Shown here in pieces: positions 30,215 to 41,747 of a stretch of DNA of 64,000 nt. The notes beneath the pieces were generated by a model. The model searched no databases. It saw nothing but the letters and a program-made list of their open reading frames with translations, and was not told the DNA's origin. The position numbers were made by a program, and so were the translations under genes. The DNA is from Orientallactaga sibirica. Its lineage: Eukaryota; Chordata; Mammalia; Rodentia; Dipodidae. The stretch covers positions 2,375,001 through 2,439,000 of the forward strand of contig JAEOAD010002712.1 of assembly GCA_036365145.1 (NCBI GenBank), given 5' to 3'. Within the stretch, counting starts at the first letter, position 1, and each line of letters starts with the position of its first letter.

Positions 30215-31885
30215 TTCTTTTTCTTTATGATGTGTTTTCACATGTTTGGAAACCTTTACTGGTCTCTGTTCCCCTGTTCCAACTTTTCTTTCTCATTTTT
30301 CTCTTCATCTTTCTGGTTTCCCTCCTCCATTCCATCCCAACCACAGGGCCCATAACAGAATATGTATTTATGAACAAATGCTTTGAAAGCAGAAAGACCC
30401 CACTTCTGACAGTTCTTCCAGGACTCACAGAGGGGTTGTGGGACTGACAAGGAGGCAGGCATCATCCTGAAGCCACCTTGCCAATGACCCTGAGAGTGGT
30501 GTGCAGGGACCTTCCTGCTGCCAGTGACAACAGTGAGTCATCTGAACCCTCCAGAAAACTAGGAAAGTAAAAGTAGGAGAGGCTTAGGGAGCCCCCAGCA
30601 GACTGGGCAAATCTGTGCCCTTGCCCTGACCAGCTCTTTACACTGCTTAGAGGAAAGACGAAACACATTACAACTTCAGAACCCCTTTCTAGCTTGGCTT
30701 TCACAAAGGTGCTGCCATGAGCCTTCATCTCACCCTGGGCTGAGCAGATGTGGTTGTGTTCAGTGAGGGCTGCTCCAGCTTACTGAGTGAGAAAATAAGG
30801 AATCCTGTGTCTTTAAGAACTGAAACCTTCTAGAAACAGGATTTGATACCCTGTAGGAGACAGGAGACTTCCTTTTTGCTGTTCAAGTTTCATCTTCAGT
30901 TATCAGGAACTGCACAGTGGGGAGGGTGATGGGAAGGTGCCAGGACTCTGCACTCTTCACAGCTATGCAGGGCTGTGAAGCTGCTCTCTGGAGATGAATA
31001 CACTCCTCTTTCTTTTTGAATGTACCTACCTGACAGCAATGAAAAGTACGTTTAAGAAGTCCCTGGTTGACTCTGTGCGTCCCATGGGTTCACTGGAAGA
31101 GGGGAGCACGGGGCTAGCTCCGAGATGCCTGGCCGTCTTGGAGCCCAGTACTGGCCTTACCTGGCCCACACCCCTGCCCGTCTCAGGAGCCCAACACTGG
31201 CCTTGTCTGGCTCGCACACTGTCTACATGGGATAGAGTCCAGTGCGAGTTCCCATTTAGCATCGTCCGGGAAGCAGAGTCTGTGGGAAGGCTTCTTAGAT
31301 CTGGTGCAGCTTCCTCAGGATGCAGCGTGTGTGCAGCAGGGTTGGGACCCAGGTTCCTTGACTGGGGTTTCCGTCAGCCCACGTTAGCCACGCCACTGCT
31401 GCACACGAGTTGATCTGGCTGGACTGGGCTGGGTTACTTGCAGTAGGTCCACACGGATCCATTCTCCAAGCGTCTCTGCCCATGCTCCCCTGGTGGCTGG
31501 CTCCCAGCTGGCATTGTGGGAGGCCCCTGTAGGAATCTGGAAGGTGGGAGGAAGGAGTTCCTGGGAGCCCTGTATGGCAGCGGCTGAGTTCTTCCAGAAG
31601 CACAGCTCCTCCTCCCAGCCTGTTTCTATCATCACACCACTCCTCTCCCTCCGCTCCTGTAAGCCCCGCGTTGTGGCTGGCTCCAGTGTCCTCAGCACTC
31701 CTTGCTGATCCCTTATTGACACGTCTCTACTGTGACTGTTCACTGAGTACCACTGAGTTTCACCTTTAGCACATTTTAGTCAGAACATCTTCTCTGATCT
31801 GTTACTCTCTGGTCCCACCGTACCCTTCCAGAATTATCTGCACGGAAGCTAAATTTGATCATTTCTTTCCCCAGATTAAAAATCT
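30215..31885. other. Low-repeat intergenic block
   Basis: About 1.7 kb without a recognised element. The open frame at 30994-31413 (139 codons) contains an internal near-duplication (CTGGCC..CCTGGC-like runs at 31148 and 31196) and no known domain; not called. Confidence 0.4.
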
Positions 31886-31887
31886 TC

Positions 31888-31977
31888 ACTAGGGGGTGGG
31901 GAGATAGTTCAATGGATAAAGAGCTTGCTGCCCAAGCTTGAATTCCATCCTCAGCTCTCATATAAAAAGTCAGGCTG
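31888..31977 (+). repeat. tRNA/ID-like SINE fragment
   Basis: GGTGGGGAGATAGTTCAATGG and ATTCCATCCTCAGC fit a short tRNA-derived head. Confidence 0.5.
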
Positions 31978-32212
31978 GGACTGGAGAGATGGTTTAATGA
32001 TTAAGGCTCTTGCCCTGAGAAGCCCAAGGACCCATGCTCGATCTCTCTCCAGATCCCATGTAAGCCAGACACACAAGGTCATGCATGCCCACTAGGTGAT
32101 GCAAGCATCTGGAGTTTGATAGCAGTGGCTGAGGCCCTGGCACGCAAATTCTCTCTGTCTCTCTCTCTCTCTCTCTGTCTCTTTCACTCTTGCTCTCTCT
32201 AAAAAAAAAAAA
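31978..32212 (+). repeat. DIP-like tRNA-derived SINE, long subtype
   Basis: Forward copy from GGGACTGGAGAGATGG, with AGGTCATGCATGCCCACTAGG inside, (TC)n and A11 tail. Confidence 0.88.
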
Positions 32213-32215
32213 GTT

Positions 32216-32375
32216 AGGATGGGTGTGGAACATGCCTTTAATCCCAGCGCTCAGGAGTCAGAGGAAGGAGGATTGTCATGAGTTCAAGATCACCCTGAGA
32301 CTATAGTAAGTTCCAGGTCTGCCTAGGCTAGAGCAAGACCATACCCCAAAAAAACAAAAACCAAAAACAAACAAA
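32216..32375 (+). repeat. B1 SINE
   Basis: Forward B1, 5' end diverged; tail of AAAAAC units. Confidence 0.85.
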
Positions 32376-32396
32376 AACAAAAGTCAGAAGTTGGGC

Positions 32397-32655
32397 CAGG
32401 CTGGGGAGATATGGCTCAGCGGTTAAAGGTATTTGTTTGCAAGCCTTCTGACCTGAGTTCAATTCCCTAGCACCCATGTAAGGTAAGATCTCTGGTCCCA
32501 GTGGACCTACGACAAGTGGGAGGCCCAGCCAGAAGAACCTGAGGCAGCTGGTCTGACATTCATTTACAGTAGCAAGTGACCTTGTCTCAAAGAAGGTGGG
32601 GCACAGACCCCTGGAGGCTGTCCTCTGACCTCCACATGTGCACTGTAGTATGCAT

Positions 32656-32656
<1 letters not shown>
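32397..32656 (+). repeat. Old tRNA-derived SINE
   Basis: GGCTGGGGAGATATGGCTCAG head, GTCTCAAAGAAGGTGGGGCAC and CTCTGACCTCCACATGTGC near the end. Ends in a CA repeat. Confidence 0.65.

Positions 32657-32657
<1 letters not shown>

Positions 32658-32697
<40 letters not shown>
32658..32697 (+). repeat. (CA)n microsatellite
   Basis: About 19 CA units at the 3' end of the old SINE. Confidence 0.97.
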
Positions 32698-32700
<3 letters not shown>

Positions 32701-32716
32701 TAAGTCATGTTTTGAA

Positions 32717-33040
32717 GGGCTAGGATGGTGGCTCCGTAGTTCAGAGCACTTGCCACTTAAGCATGAGAGCCCCTCAGGTTCTCCAGAACCCATGTAAAAA
32801 GCTGGGCATGGGCATGACAAGCGCATCTGTACCCTCAGTCCACAAGACGGGGAGACTGGACGATCAGTGGGGCTTACTGACTGGCAGCAGCTCTGGGCTG
32901 AGGGAGAGGCGTCCACCTCAAGCAAAGAATTGTGTGGCTGAGTGATAAAAGGAGTCCTGATGTCCTCTGGCCTCTGCATTGATGTGCATGGGATGTGAGC
33001 ATCTGCACACACACATGCATACATCACACACCACACACAT
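32717..33040 (+). repeat. Old tRNA-derived SINE
   Basis: GGGCTAGGATGGTGGCTCCG head, CCAGAACCCATGTAAAAAGC body, TGATGTCCTCTGGCCTCTGC near a second CA tail. Confidence 0.6.
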
Positions 33041-33041
33041 A

Positions 33042-33095
<54 letters not shown>

Positions 33096-33100
33096 ACACT
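33041..33100 (+). repeat. (CA)n microsatellite
   Basis: More than 20 CA units with two ACT interruptions at the end. Confidence 0.97.
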
Positions 33101-33400
33101 CCTGGAAGCTATGGCAGGCAGGCTTCTGTAAAAGCAGCACTCTGACACTGGGATGGGTGGCAGAGAGGAGGATTCCTCAGAAGCACTGGGTGGATGCAGC
33201 ACAAAGAACAGCAGAGAGAGAGAGAATGAGAGAGAGAATGAGAGAGAGAGAACGAGAGAGAGAGAGACTGAGAGAAAGCCTGCTTCATATGAGGTGGAGT
33301 CGAGACAATGGACTAGAAAGTTGTCCTCTTACCCCACATATGCACTGTGACATGCCTATGTGTGCATGCATGCACACACACACACGCACAAATAAATATA
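33101..33400 (+). repeat. Third CA-tailed old SINE with internal (GA)n
   Basis: GGCAGAGAGGAGGATTCCTC, a (GAGA)n block at 33212-33277, GTTGTCCTCTTACCCCACATATG and a short CA/AAATAAATA tail. Confidence 0.5.
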
Positions 33401-33477
33401 TAGTAAAAATCTTCACCGATTATGGTAACAAAGGCCAAACTGCCTGGACAAACCAGGCATTTCCCAATATGATTTTA

Positions 33478-33692
33478 ATAACTTTTATTTATTTATTTGA
33501 GAGAAAGAGGCAGAGAGAGAAAAGAGAGAGAGAGAGAAAGAATGGGCACATCAGGGCCTCCAGCCACTGTAGACGAACTCCAGATGTATGCACCCCCTTG
33601 AGCATCTGGCTTACGTGGGTCCTGGAGAATCGAACCGGGATCCTTTGGCTTTGCAGGCAAACGCCTTAACTGCTAAGCCATCTCTCCAGCCC
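33478..33692 (-). repeat. DIP-like tRNA-derived SINE
   Basis: Full reverse copy flanked by CAATATGATTTTA (about 33465 and 33695). Confidence 0.95.
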
Positions 33693-33857
33693 CCAATATG
33701 ATTTTACTCCAACCTCTGCTTCCAGCTACCTGCCTGGAAGTGTGGAGAGAATAAAGTAGATGGGAGGAGGAGACACGAGGGGCCACAGGCAGAAGAGGAG
33801 GGCTCTCGATGCTGAGGCCAGGAGAGGAGCCTGCCGGTCAGAATCCATCAAGAGTCT

Positions 33858-34040
33858 CTGGGAGAGTTAGAGATGCTCAGTGGTTAAGGGACTTGCCTGT
33901 AGAACCTAAGTTCAATTCCTCAGCCCCCATGTAAAGCCAGATGCACTAAGTGGCACATGCACTAAGTGGCTGGAGGCCCTGGAGTGCCCCTTCTCTCTAT
34001 CTCCCTCTCTGTAAATAAATAAAAACATATTTTTTTAAAA
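33858..34040 (+). repeat. DIP-like tRNA-derived SINE
   Basis: Forward copy with a shortened middle; AAATAAATAAAAAC tail. Confidence 0.8.
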
Positions 34041-34050
34041 AAAAGTCTCA

Positions 34051-34255
34051 GAGGCTGGAGAGATGGCTTAGTGGTTAAGGGGCTTGCCTGCAAAGCCAAG
34101 GGACCCAGGTTCGATTCCCCAGGACCCACATAAGCCAGATGCACAAGGTAGTGCATGTATCATCTGGAGTTTGTTTGCAGTGGCTGGAGGTCCTGGCACA
34201 CCCATTTTTCTCTCTCTCTCTTTTTTCCTCTTTCTCAAATAAATAAATGAAAAGA
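34051..34255 (+). repeat. DIP-like tRNA-derived SINE
   Basis: Forward copy starting GGCTGGAGAGATGGCTTAG; GAGAATCTCTGGGAG after it matches a run before the previous copy (33850), suggesting nested insertion. Confidence 0.92.
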
Positions 34256-34259
34256 GAAT

Positions 34260-35335
34260 CTCTGGGAGATCTATCTCCCAAATACTTCTTATTTGACCTA
34301 ACAGTATTGAGAACTGTCCACAGGCAGGGAGACAGCAGAAATGAGACAGCTGGCCCACATGAATAAGACGGGCAAGGCTTCCTCTTGGGGTCTTCCCTTG
34401 AGCCGGCTGGAGGGAGTTAGCCCTGATCTGGCATGACCAGGCTGCTCGCTTGAACAAGGGCAGTGCCAGGCTTTTGCTGGCTTTTAAGGTGTGGTTTGAA
34501 GTTTGGTAACTGCTTGTTGCTCACAGGCAGGGTTTGTAAAGCGTCCCTTCTTGGCTGGCTAGTGGACAGCGAATGTCTCCTGACCTGCTTGCTGACTGGC
34601 AGCTGATGTGACCACGGACTCCATGCCCTCTGAGAGGACTGCCCGGGCTTTCGGAGCTGCCGCCAGAGCACAGGGCTGGGGAAGAGTCGCTGTCCGCTCC
34701 AGTGAGCTGCAGGGAAGTTAAGCCTGAGTGACAGACTTGGACAAAACCTTTCTCACACGATCAGTGTGTACACATGCAGAACTGGTCAAAGGTGGAGGTG
34801 TCATGGGGACCAACAACATGACGAAGGTGGTGACTGCTCAGCCTTCTGCCCCATTTCAGTGGTCCATCAGGTGTCTGCAGGCTCCAGCGAGGAGTCAAGG
34901 TGTTTGTTTGTTTGTTTGTTTGTTTGTTTTTTAGCAAAAGTGACCATCAGGTTTCTGTAAAGTAGCCTAGGTCCCGTTCTGCCAGACTGACATCTGAGCT
35001 GATTCCAGGGACTTCCCGAGGACAGTTGTGGGTAAAGTCTCCTCTCAGGTTGGTTTGCCATTTGTAGAGTGATCTGGGACCCTACTGGTTCTGCTTGCTG
35101 CAGTCATAAGGGGCTACCAGTCTGCAAACACTCTGACCTTGTTGTCTAATTGGTTGTCTTGTGACAAAGTTGCTACAAAAGCACAAGGGTGAAGATGGGA
35201 GCAGAGGAAACATGTGAACTGCGTTCATTGGGTGAAAGAGTTAGAGCTTAGAGCTGACTTACCTTTTGTCCCCTTGTGGTAGTTCCTATCTGCTTCCCGA
35301 AGAATCTACTTCCTTAAATTCATCAAGACTTATGT
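34260..35335. other. Low-repeat intergenic block with (TTTG)n
   Basis: Only a (TTTG)n tract at 34902-34930 stands out. No exon recognised. Confidence 0.4.
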
Positions 35336-35336
35336 A

Positions 35337-35572
35337 AGAGACTGGAGAGATGCCTTAGCCATCAAGGCGCTTGCCTGCAAGGCCTAAGGGCCCAGGTTCG
35401 ATTCCCCAGAACCCATGTAAGCTGGATGCACATGGTGGCGCATGTATCTGAAGTTCGTTTGCAGTGGCCAGAGGCCCTGGCATGTCCATTCATTCTCTCT
35501 CTCTCTCTCTTTCTCTATCTCTGCCTCTACCTCTCATAAATAAATAAATTTAAAATATTTTTAAATTAAAAA
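35337..35572 (+). repeat. DIP-like tRNA-derived SINE
   Basis: Forward copy; GACTTATGTAAG before and GACCTATGTAAG after form an imperfect target duplication. Confidence 0.93.
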
Positions 35573-35579
35573 AAGACCT

Positions 35580-35840
35580 ATGTAAGCCAATTTTTCTCCA
35601 CTTCTCCATCTGACAAGCCTTAGTCAGCTTTCAACTCCCATTTCAAACACCTTCACCTTTGAGACTCCACTGAGTCTCTCACACAAAGCTGCTCTTTCTT
35701 CCTCAGTGCCATATGTATTTTATTTTATTCTCTGTAAAACGGGGCATCAGTTTGCTTATGTCTAATACCCCTAGCTTTTCTTAAACAGAATTGCATATAA
35801 TCCACAGATCAATTTGTTGATAAATAACATCCTTTTAGTT
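35580..35840. other. Unique intergenic sequence
   Basis: Faint antisense L2-like run at 35620-35720; otherwise nothing. Confidence 0.3.
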
Positions 35841-35851
35841 TTTTGAGGTTT

Positions 35852-36056
35852 TTAAAAATATTTTATTTATTTATTGGAGAGACAGCAAGAGGCAGATAGA
35901 GAGAATGGGTGCACCAGGGCCTCCAGCCACTGCAAATGAACTCCAGATGCATGTGCCACCTTGTGCATCTGGTTTATATGGGTCCTGAGAAATTGAACTG
36001 GGGTCCTTAGGTTTTGCAGGCAAGTGCCTTAACCACTGAACCATCTCCTCAGCCCC
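35852..36056 (-). repeat. DIP-like tRNA-derived SINE
   Basis: Full reverse copy with ATTTATTTATTGG tail. Confidence 0.93.
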
Positions 36057-36059
36057 ACT

Positions 36060-36172
36060 TTTTAATTTAGTGCATGTGTGTCTCCATATTCTGGCTTTTG
36101 TGTGGGGTCTGGATATGTAGGTTCTCAGAGTTATGTGGCAGGTGCTTTACCCACTGAGCCATCTCCCCGCCC
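36060..36172 (-). repeat. Old tRNA-SINE fragment
   Basis: GGTGCTTTACCCACTGAGCCATC head remains; the rest is worn. Confidence 0.5.
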
Positions 36173-36324
36173 AAGAAATGACATGTGGATATTACTGAGT
36201 GTTCTGATCCATGAATGTGACATATCCATCATGTAAATATTCTGTGTCCCAGTAATGTAATAATATTGAGTACAGAAGTCCTGTGCATCCTTCATGGGGA
36301 CAGCACTGGGGACATGATCATGGT

Positions 36325-36370
36325 TTATTATCTGGATTTACGGAAGTTGTCAATAAAAAGTTCAAAATGA
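36325..36370 (+). repeat. LINE-1 3' tail fragment
   Basis: TTATTATCTGGATTTACGG and GTTGTCAATAAAAAGTTC resemble the tail seen at 59870-59915. Confidence 0.4.
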
Positions 36371-36372
36371 GA

Positions 36373-36500
36373 TTCTCCCAGCACTCGAGAGGCAGAGGTA
36401 GGAGGATCACCATGAGTTCAAGGCCACCCTGAGACTACATAGTGAGTTCTAGGTCAGCCTGAGCTAGAGAGAGACTCTACCTTGAAACGCCAGAAAAGAA
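36373..36500 (+). repeat. B1 SINE, 5' truncated
   Basis: Starts inside B1 at CCCAGCACTCGAGAGGC. Confidence 0.85.
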
Positions 36501-36642
36501 AAATGCTGGGAAATTTTCTATGTAGTTAATCATGTTAGAGAAAGTTTTCCTTTCCAACCTTATACCTTTTCATTATTTTTCTTGCCTTATGACTTCTGGG
36601 GCTGCGGTATAGCATTTAGTTGGTGTGTTAAGATCAGTTAAC

Positions 36643-36805
36643 AGCCAGGTGTGGTGGCGCATGCCTTTAATCCCAGCACTCGGGAGAAAGAAGTAGGAGG
36701 ATAGCTGTGAGTTCAAGGCCAGCCTGAGACTACATAGTGAATTCCAAGTCAGCCTGGGCTAGAATGAGACCCTACCTCAAAAAACAAAAAACAAACAAAA
36801 AAATC
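36643..36805 (+). repeat. B1 SINE
   Basis: Near-full forward B1, with AGATCAGTTA before (36629) and AATCAGTTA after (36801). Confidence 0.93.
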
Positions 36806-36935
36806 AGTTATTGTTTCACTGACTCTAATTAAGGGAAAAGTGCTCATTCTCTCACTCTGAAAGATGCTTCAGTGACAAGTTTTTTCAAAATCACCCTTAT
36901 CATATCCATTGAAGACATCTTAGTTTGCTGTTTTT

Positions 36936-36967
36936 AAATTTTTTTTATTTGAGAGAGAAAGAAAGAA

Positions 36968-37006
<39 letters not shown>

Positions 37007-37217
37007 AGGGGAGGAAGGAGGGAGGGAGGGAGGAAGGAAGGAAGAAAATGGGTGCACCAAGGCCTTTAGCTGCTGTAAATGAACTCCAGCACTTGTGTCC
37101 CCTTGTGCGACATTGTGTGCTTTCAACACTGTGTGTCTGGCTTACATGGGACCTAGAGATTTGGTTCTTAGGTTTCGCAGGCAAGCACCTTAACCGCTAA
37201 GCCATCTCTCCAGCCCT
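36936..37217 (-). repeat. DIP-like tRNA-derived SINE, long subtype, purine-rich tail
   Basis: (GA)n at 36970-37003 then GGAGG units, body with TGCGACATTGTGTGCTTTC. CTTAGTTTGCT before (36919) and after (37217) is the target duplication. Confidence 0.92.
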
Positions 37218-37249
37218 TAGTTTGCTTTTTATCATAACATTATATTGAG

Positions 37250-37442
37250 AGATAATATTGGAGAGGTGGCTTAGTGGTTAAAGCACTTGTCTGCAAAGCT
37301 AAAAGACCCAGGTTTGATTCTCCAGGACTCGTGTACACCAGATGCACAAAGAGTTTGCTTGCAGCAGCTAGAAGCCCTGGCATGCCCATTTTCTCCCTCT
37401 CCTCTCTCTCTCTCTCCCTCTCTCAAATAAATAAATAAAAAT
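37250..37442 (+). repeat. DIP-like tRNA-derived SINE
   Basis: Forward copy, short middle, AAATAAATAAATAAA tail. Confidence 0.88.
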
Positions 37443-37647
37443 TAATGTAATATGGCCCAGGATTCCATTACTGAAGAAGAAGAGGGTGGATATAAACATT
37501 ATGTTGAGCAAAAGAAACCAGGAGGGCTGGAGAGAAGGCTAGCTTTATCTACCTCTGTCCTCTTGCGTGCAGCATGACAGTTCTCTTTTCTTCTCTCTCT
37601 CTCTCTTTCTAGAATTTAAAAAAAAGGCAATCTATTGGGCTTGTCTC

Positions 37648-37648
<1 letters not shown>

Positions 37649-37702
<54 letters not shown>

Positions 37703-37755
37703 AGGAAGGAAGGAAGAAAGAAAGAAAGAAAGGGAGAGAGGGAGAGAAAGAAGGA
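37649..37755 (+). repeat. (GAAA)n/(GAAG)n microsatellite
   Basis: More than 20 tetranucleotide units of pure purine. Confidence 0.97.
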
Positions 37756-37989
37756 AACCAGGTCACCAGAGCACGAATGCACACGGCATGATTCTGTGTC
37801 CAGGGATCTCTGAGAGCCAAACCCAGTTCAAGACAGAAAACACCCCGCTGGCAGTACAGGGCTGGGACAATGAAGTTTGGTGTCTGTCTTGGCTATGGTA
37901 TAATTAGACGGGATACAGAGGTTTCAAAGTTCAACGTGGTGTGCTGAAAGTGTAGCTCATCAAAACGGATCCAGATCATCTGTTGTTCG

Positions 37990-38145
37990 GTTGGTTGGTT
38001 GGTTGGTTTTGGTTTTTCGAGATTAGGGTCTCACTGTAGCTCAGGCTGACCTGGAATTCACTACGTAGTCTCAGGGTGGCCTTGAACTCACTCAATCCTT
38101 CTAAAAATGGTGTGATTAAAGGTGTGTGCCACCACGCCCCGCTGT
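37990..38145 (-). repeat. B1 SINE
   Basis: Reverse B1 with GGTT-repeat tail and a deletion near CTCAATCCTTCT. Confidence 0.85.
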
Positions 38146-38245
38146 TGTTGTTGTAAGGTCCGTGTAGTCTAGGCTGGCCTAGAACTTGTGTTCCTCCATC
38201 TTCTAAGTGCCAAGGTTACCAGTATGTGTCACCATTCCTGGCCTC
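38146..38245 (-). repeat. Diverged B1 fragment
   Basis: GTAGTCTAGGCTGGCCTAGAAC and TCACCATTCCTGGCC. Confidence 0.55.
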
Positions 38246-38359
38246 TGTGCTTCTTTTGTGCTTCTCATCATAATTATTGTGTCATTAATCTCCATAATCA
38301 TCATTTTACATGATATAATACTCGGGGAATTTAAATATAGCTTATAGGCTAAGTTTTTA

Positions 38360-38770
38360 AAAAGTGTCAGATTCTGGGTGTGAGATGGGGCACTGAGACA
38401 CACTCTTCCTTGAGCTCAAGACTTTATTACCAACATTAGCAGCGGCTGGTGGGAGCTAAAGTTATAGGGAGAGAGGGGGGCATCAGACCACAGAGTAGAG
38501 AGAGAGAGAGAGAGAGAGAGAAAGTTAGAGGAGAGAAAGTGGGTAAGCGTGAGAGAGAGCGGGGAAAGGAGAGAGAGAGGGAGTTAGAGAGAGGGAGGGG
38601 CCTTGGGAGATATGCTGAGGTAGGGGCTCGTAGGGGGTACTCAGTTAGAATAGGAAATGGTTCCAGAATCCCAGACCTGTTCTGAGCATGACCAGGCCAG
38701 GTGGGAGGAGGGAGAGAGAGAAGGAGAGAGCTCTGGGGCTTATACATCCCCGCCTTTTTGTTTAAGACAA
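38360..38770 (-). repeat. Probable retroviral-type LTR, antisense
   Basis: Read on the minus strand there is a TATA-like GTATAAG near 38740 beside AAAAAGGCGGGG, then AATAAA at 38423-38428. The purine-rich middle (38495-38620) is low complexity. No coding part of a provirus is recognised next to it. The boundaries are approximate. Confidence 0.45.
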
Positions 38771-39530
38771 CTTTACAGGAAAGGAGCTAGGGAGGGGGAA
38801 GCTTCGTGGGGTGTTGGGACAATGGACATGATCATATGTCTAACTGTGTGCTGGCTTGGGGCACTGTGGGGTCAAGAAGCTTCCCCATTTCAGGGAGTCT
38901 GAGTCAGAGGCCAGTATCTGGACTCTTGCATCAGCAGCGTTAGGAAGTCCATGTGGCCTGCTGGGGTGGGGTCTGGAGCAATCGAGTCAGCAGGCCAATT
39001 CGCGAAGGACCTACAGATATTAGAACGGTTATGGAGAGGGTAACAACGGGTGATTTTGAAAACATTTGGAATTGGATCTGCTGAAATGAATTATATAGGT
39101 AAAATAAGCAAATTAAAGACTAAGCCAGCGTCCTTACAGAAGTGTCCATACTTAGGAGATTAGAAGGCAGAAAATTTTCAGTGAATGTAAGCCCTGACAT
39201 ACAGAAGATTGATTTTACCTCAGAGGAATAAGCAATGTCTTAGGCTTAGTCTAGCTTCAAGGGGAATGTGTCTAGAAGAGCTATGACCCAGAATAAAGTG
39301 TGTCTCAGCTCGCCATAGACGTCAAGTCATACAATGAGGAAGATAATAAGGTGGATCCTTTTGGCTCTGGGCCTGTAACATTTTAATTCTCCACAACCAC
39401 TGGAGTTCGTTGTTGAAGTTTTAATACAGGTGTGGCTTCTGGGACCCTCAGCTTTCGGTGCCAAGCATCATGTGACAATTTGTGTACTTAGCAAACATCA
39501 CTACTGATACGAGAATCTGGGATGGGGGTT
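38771..39530. other. LTR-flanking or unique sequence
   Basis: AT-rich, possibly part of the same old element, but no open frame of retroviral type is seen. Confidence 0.3.
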
Positions 39531-39532
39531 GC

Positions 39533-39665
39533 AGCCAGGTGTGGTGGTGCATGCCTTTCATCCCAGCACTCGGGAGACAGAGGCAGGAGGATCGCTGTGA
39601 GTTCGAGGCCACCCTGAGACTCTATCATGAATTCCAGGTCAGCCTGGGCCAGAGAGAGTCCCCAC
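39533..39665 (+). repeat. B1 SINE
   Basis: Forward B1 from GCAGCCAGGTGTGGTGG; 3' end truncated. Confidence 0.88.
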
Positions 39666-39669
39666 TGCC

Positions 39670-39910
39670 TCTGGGTTCTTGCATCATGAAGTCAATGAAT
39701 GAAATCCATAGACCATAGAGGGTAACACTGAGAAAGATGTTATTATAGAGCTCGAGAGAAGGAGCTGTAAGGTACCTGCTGTAAGGTAAGAGGGGTCCCT
39801 AGAGATGCAGAAGCCTGCCACCTGGTGTCTCTGGTTGGGGTCTTTTATGGGACTTTACTGTGGGGGGGCTGAGGTGGTCAGTCCAATTCCCATGCCAGGA
39901 CATGACCACA
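39670..39910. other. Unique intergenic sequence
   Basis: Nothing recognised. Confidence 0.3.
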
Positions 39911-39916
39911 GTGACT

Positions 39917-40108
39917 TTTTTTTATTATTATTAGAGACAGAGAGAGGGAGAGGGAAAATGGGCACACCAGGGCCTTTAGCCACTGCAAATGAACTCCAGA
40001 TGTGTGCGCCCCTTGTGCATCTGGCTTACGTGGGACCTGGAAAAATCAAACCGGGGTCCTTTGGCTTCGCAGGCATGTGCCTTAACCACTAAGCCATTTC
40101 TCCAGCCT
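39917..40108 (-). repeat. DIP-like tRNA-derived SINE
   Basis: Full reverse copy; abuts a second copy in the same orientation. Confidence 0.93.
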
Positions 40109-40315
40109 TTATTTGTTTGTTTGTTTGTTTGTTTGATAGAGACAGAGGGAGAGAAAGAGAGAATGGGAGCACCAGGGCCTCCAGCCACTGCAAAGGAACT
40201 CCAGATGAGTGCGCCCCCTTGTGCATCTGGCTTACATGGGACCTGGAGAATCAAACCAGGATCCTTGGGCTTCACAGGCAAACGCCTTAACCACTAAGCC
40301 ATCTATCCAACCCCC
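40109..40315 (-). repeat. DIP-like tRNA-derived SINE with (TTTG)n tail
   Basis: GTTTGTTTGTTTG tail then full body. AGTGACTTTTT before the pair and AGCGACCTTCT after may be an old target duplication. Confidence 0.93.
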
Positions 40316-40319
40316 CAGC

Positions 40320-41340
40320 GACCTTCTCGTTCCAACAGGTCCCACATCCTACTCCACACTCCAGTGATGCCGTCATATTATGAACACATCAAGGAATTAA
40401 CCGTTGAATATTCACTGGGTCAGGGTCTTCAAGGTCTGTCTGAAAACTCATTAGACATAGCCGAAAGCACTTCACTCACTAACCTCCTGAGAGCACTCCA
40501 CCAGTCACCTGACTCAGTGACTCTCCAGCTAGTCAAGTTGACAAGATCAAACTGTCAGAGTGTACAGTGTGCAGGGTACTGTGACAGGACTGTGTGGTCA
40601 GAGGGCAAAGGATGGCCAGGCAGAACAGAAACCCAACATGCCACAGTCTGAGTCTTTAGTGAAGTCAAGGACAATAACGGTGGCAGGATGGAGGACATGC
40701 TTGTCCAACATCTTGTTCAAAAGACTTGCACGGAACTTCTAGAAGCATCCATAGTAGCTCAGGGCCCTGCCCAGGATGTCATCTCATTCTTCGCTAGTGG
40801 AAGAATGTGTCCCAGTGTGTCTCCTGTGAACTTTGCCTGCCAGCTGCGGCTTCTACTCCCAGCCTGCTCCTTGTGGCTTTGATACACGAATCTCACCCAG
40901 GGAACGTTGGACTGTCTCTGCCACTACTTTCCATTCTGTGTGGGTTGTTTGTTGTGACATTGTTGTGCGTGACAAAATCTTGACAAAGGCAACTGCAGGA
41001 AGAAATGGTATATTTCCGGCTCATGTTTTTCAGTGGCTACAGCCCGTCATGGATTGAAGGGCATGGCAGTGGGGACTGTGAAACAGAGAGCAAACCAGCA
41101 CAGAGAGGTGAACGCTGGAGCGCGCTGACTTTCTCACTTTCATTTACTCTAGAAGTCCCCACTCCATAGAACAGTGCTGTCCGCATTTAGTGGGTCATTT
41201 CTGCTCAGGTTTCTGGGAAGGCCCTCACAGACATGGCCAGAAGGATGTCTCCTCGGTGATTCCAACTTCAGTCAAGTTTATAGCAAAGGTGACCATCACA
41301 CATTCTTTCTGTCTCTCTCGCTCCTCTGTCCCTCTCTCTG
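40320..41340. other. Low-repeat block with MaLR-like part
   Basis: 40950-41180 (GACAAAATCTTGACAAAGGC, TCCGGCTCATGTTTTTCAG) resembles an antisense rodent MaLR 5' region. The rest is unassigned. Confidence 0.35.
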
Positions 41341-41348
41341 ATTTTTTT

Positions 41349-41503
41349 TCTTTTTGGTTTTCTGAGGTAGGGTCTCACTCTAGCCCAGGCTGACCTGGAA
41401 TTCACTATGTAGGCTCAGGGTGGCCTCAAACTCATGGCAGTTCTCCTACCTCTGCCTCCTGAGTGCTGGGATTAAAGAGGCATGTGGCACCACGCCGGGC
41501 CCT
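41349..41503 (-). repeat. B1 SINE
   Basis: Near-intact reverse B1. CCCTCTCTCTGATTTTT before (41331) and after (41501) is a clear target duplication. Confidence 0.95.
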
Positions 41504-41512
41504 CTCTCTGAT

Positions 41513-41628
41513 TTTTGAGACAGGGTTTCATTGATGTACGTCAAGCTGACCTGAAACTCATTAGGTAGCCTAGGCTGGATCCTCTGGCATAGCCTTCCAA
41601 GTGCTGGGGTGACAGAGATGGGCGGCCA
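41513..41628 (-). repeat. Old B1-type SINE
   Basis: GAGACAGGGTTTCATTGATG and CCAAGTGCTGGGGTGACAGAG. Confidence 0.55.
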
Positions 41629-41747
41629 TCCTAACTGCTTTCTTTTCTTGATGTGCTCACATGCACTTGACGTTTTGCAAGCCACCTGAGATCTTTCTGG
41701 GAATACACAGAGAATAAATGAAGTTTTGGTCTTTGGAGTTCTTTGTT

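Noticed and set aside
32995..33669. 224-codon frame
   Set aside because: Made of CA repeat, GA repeat and reverse SINE translation.
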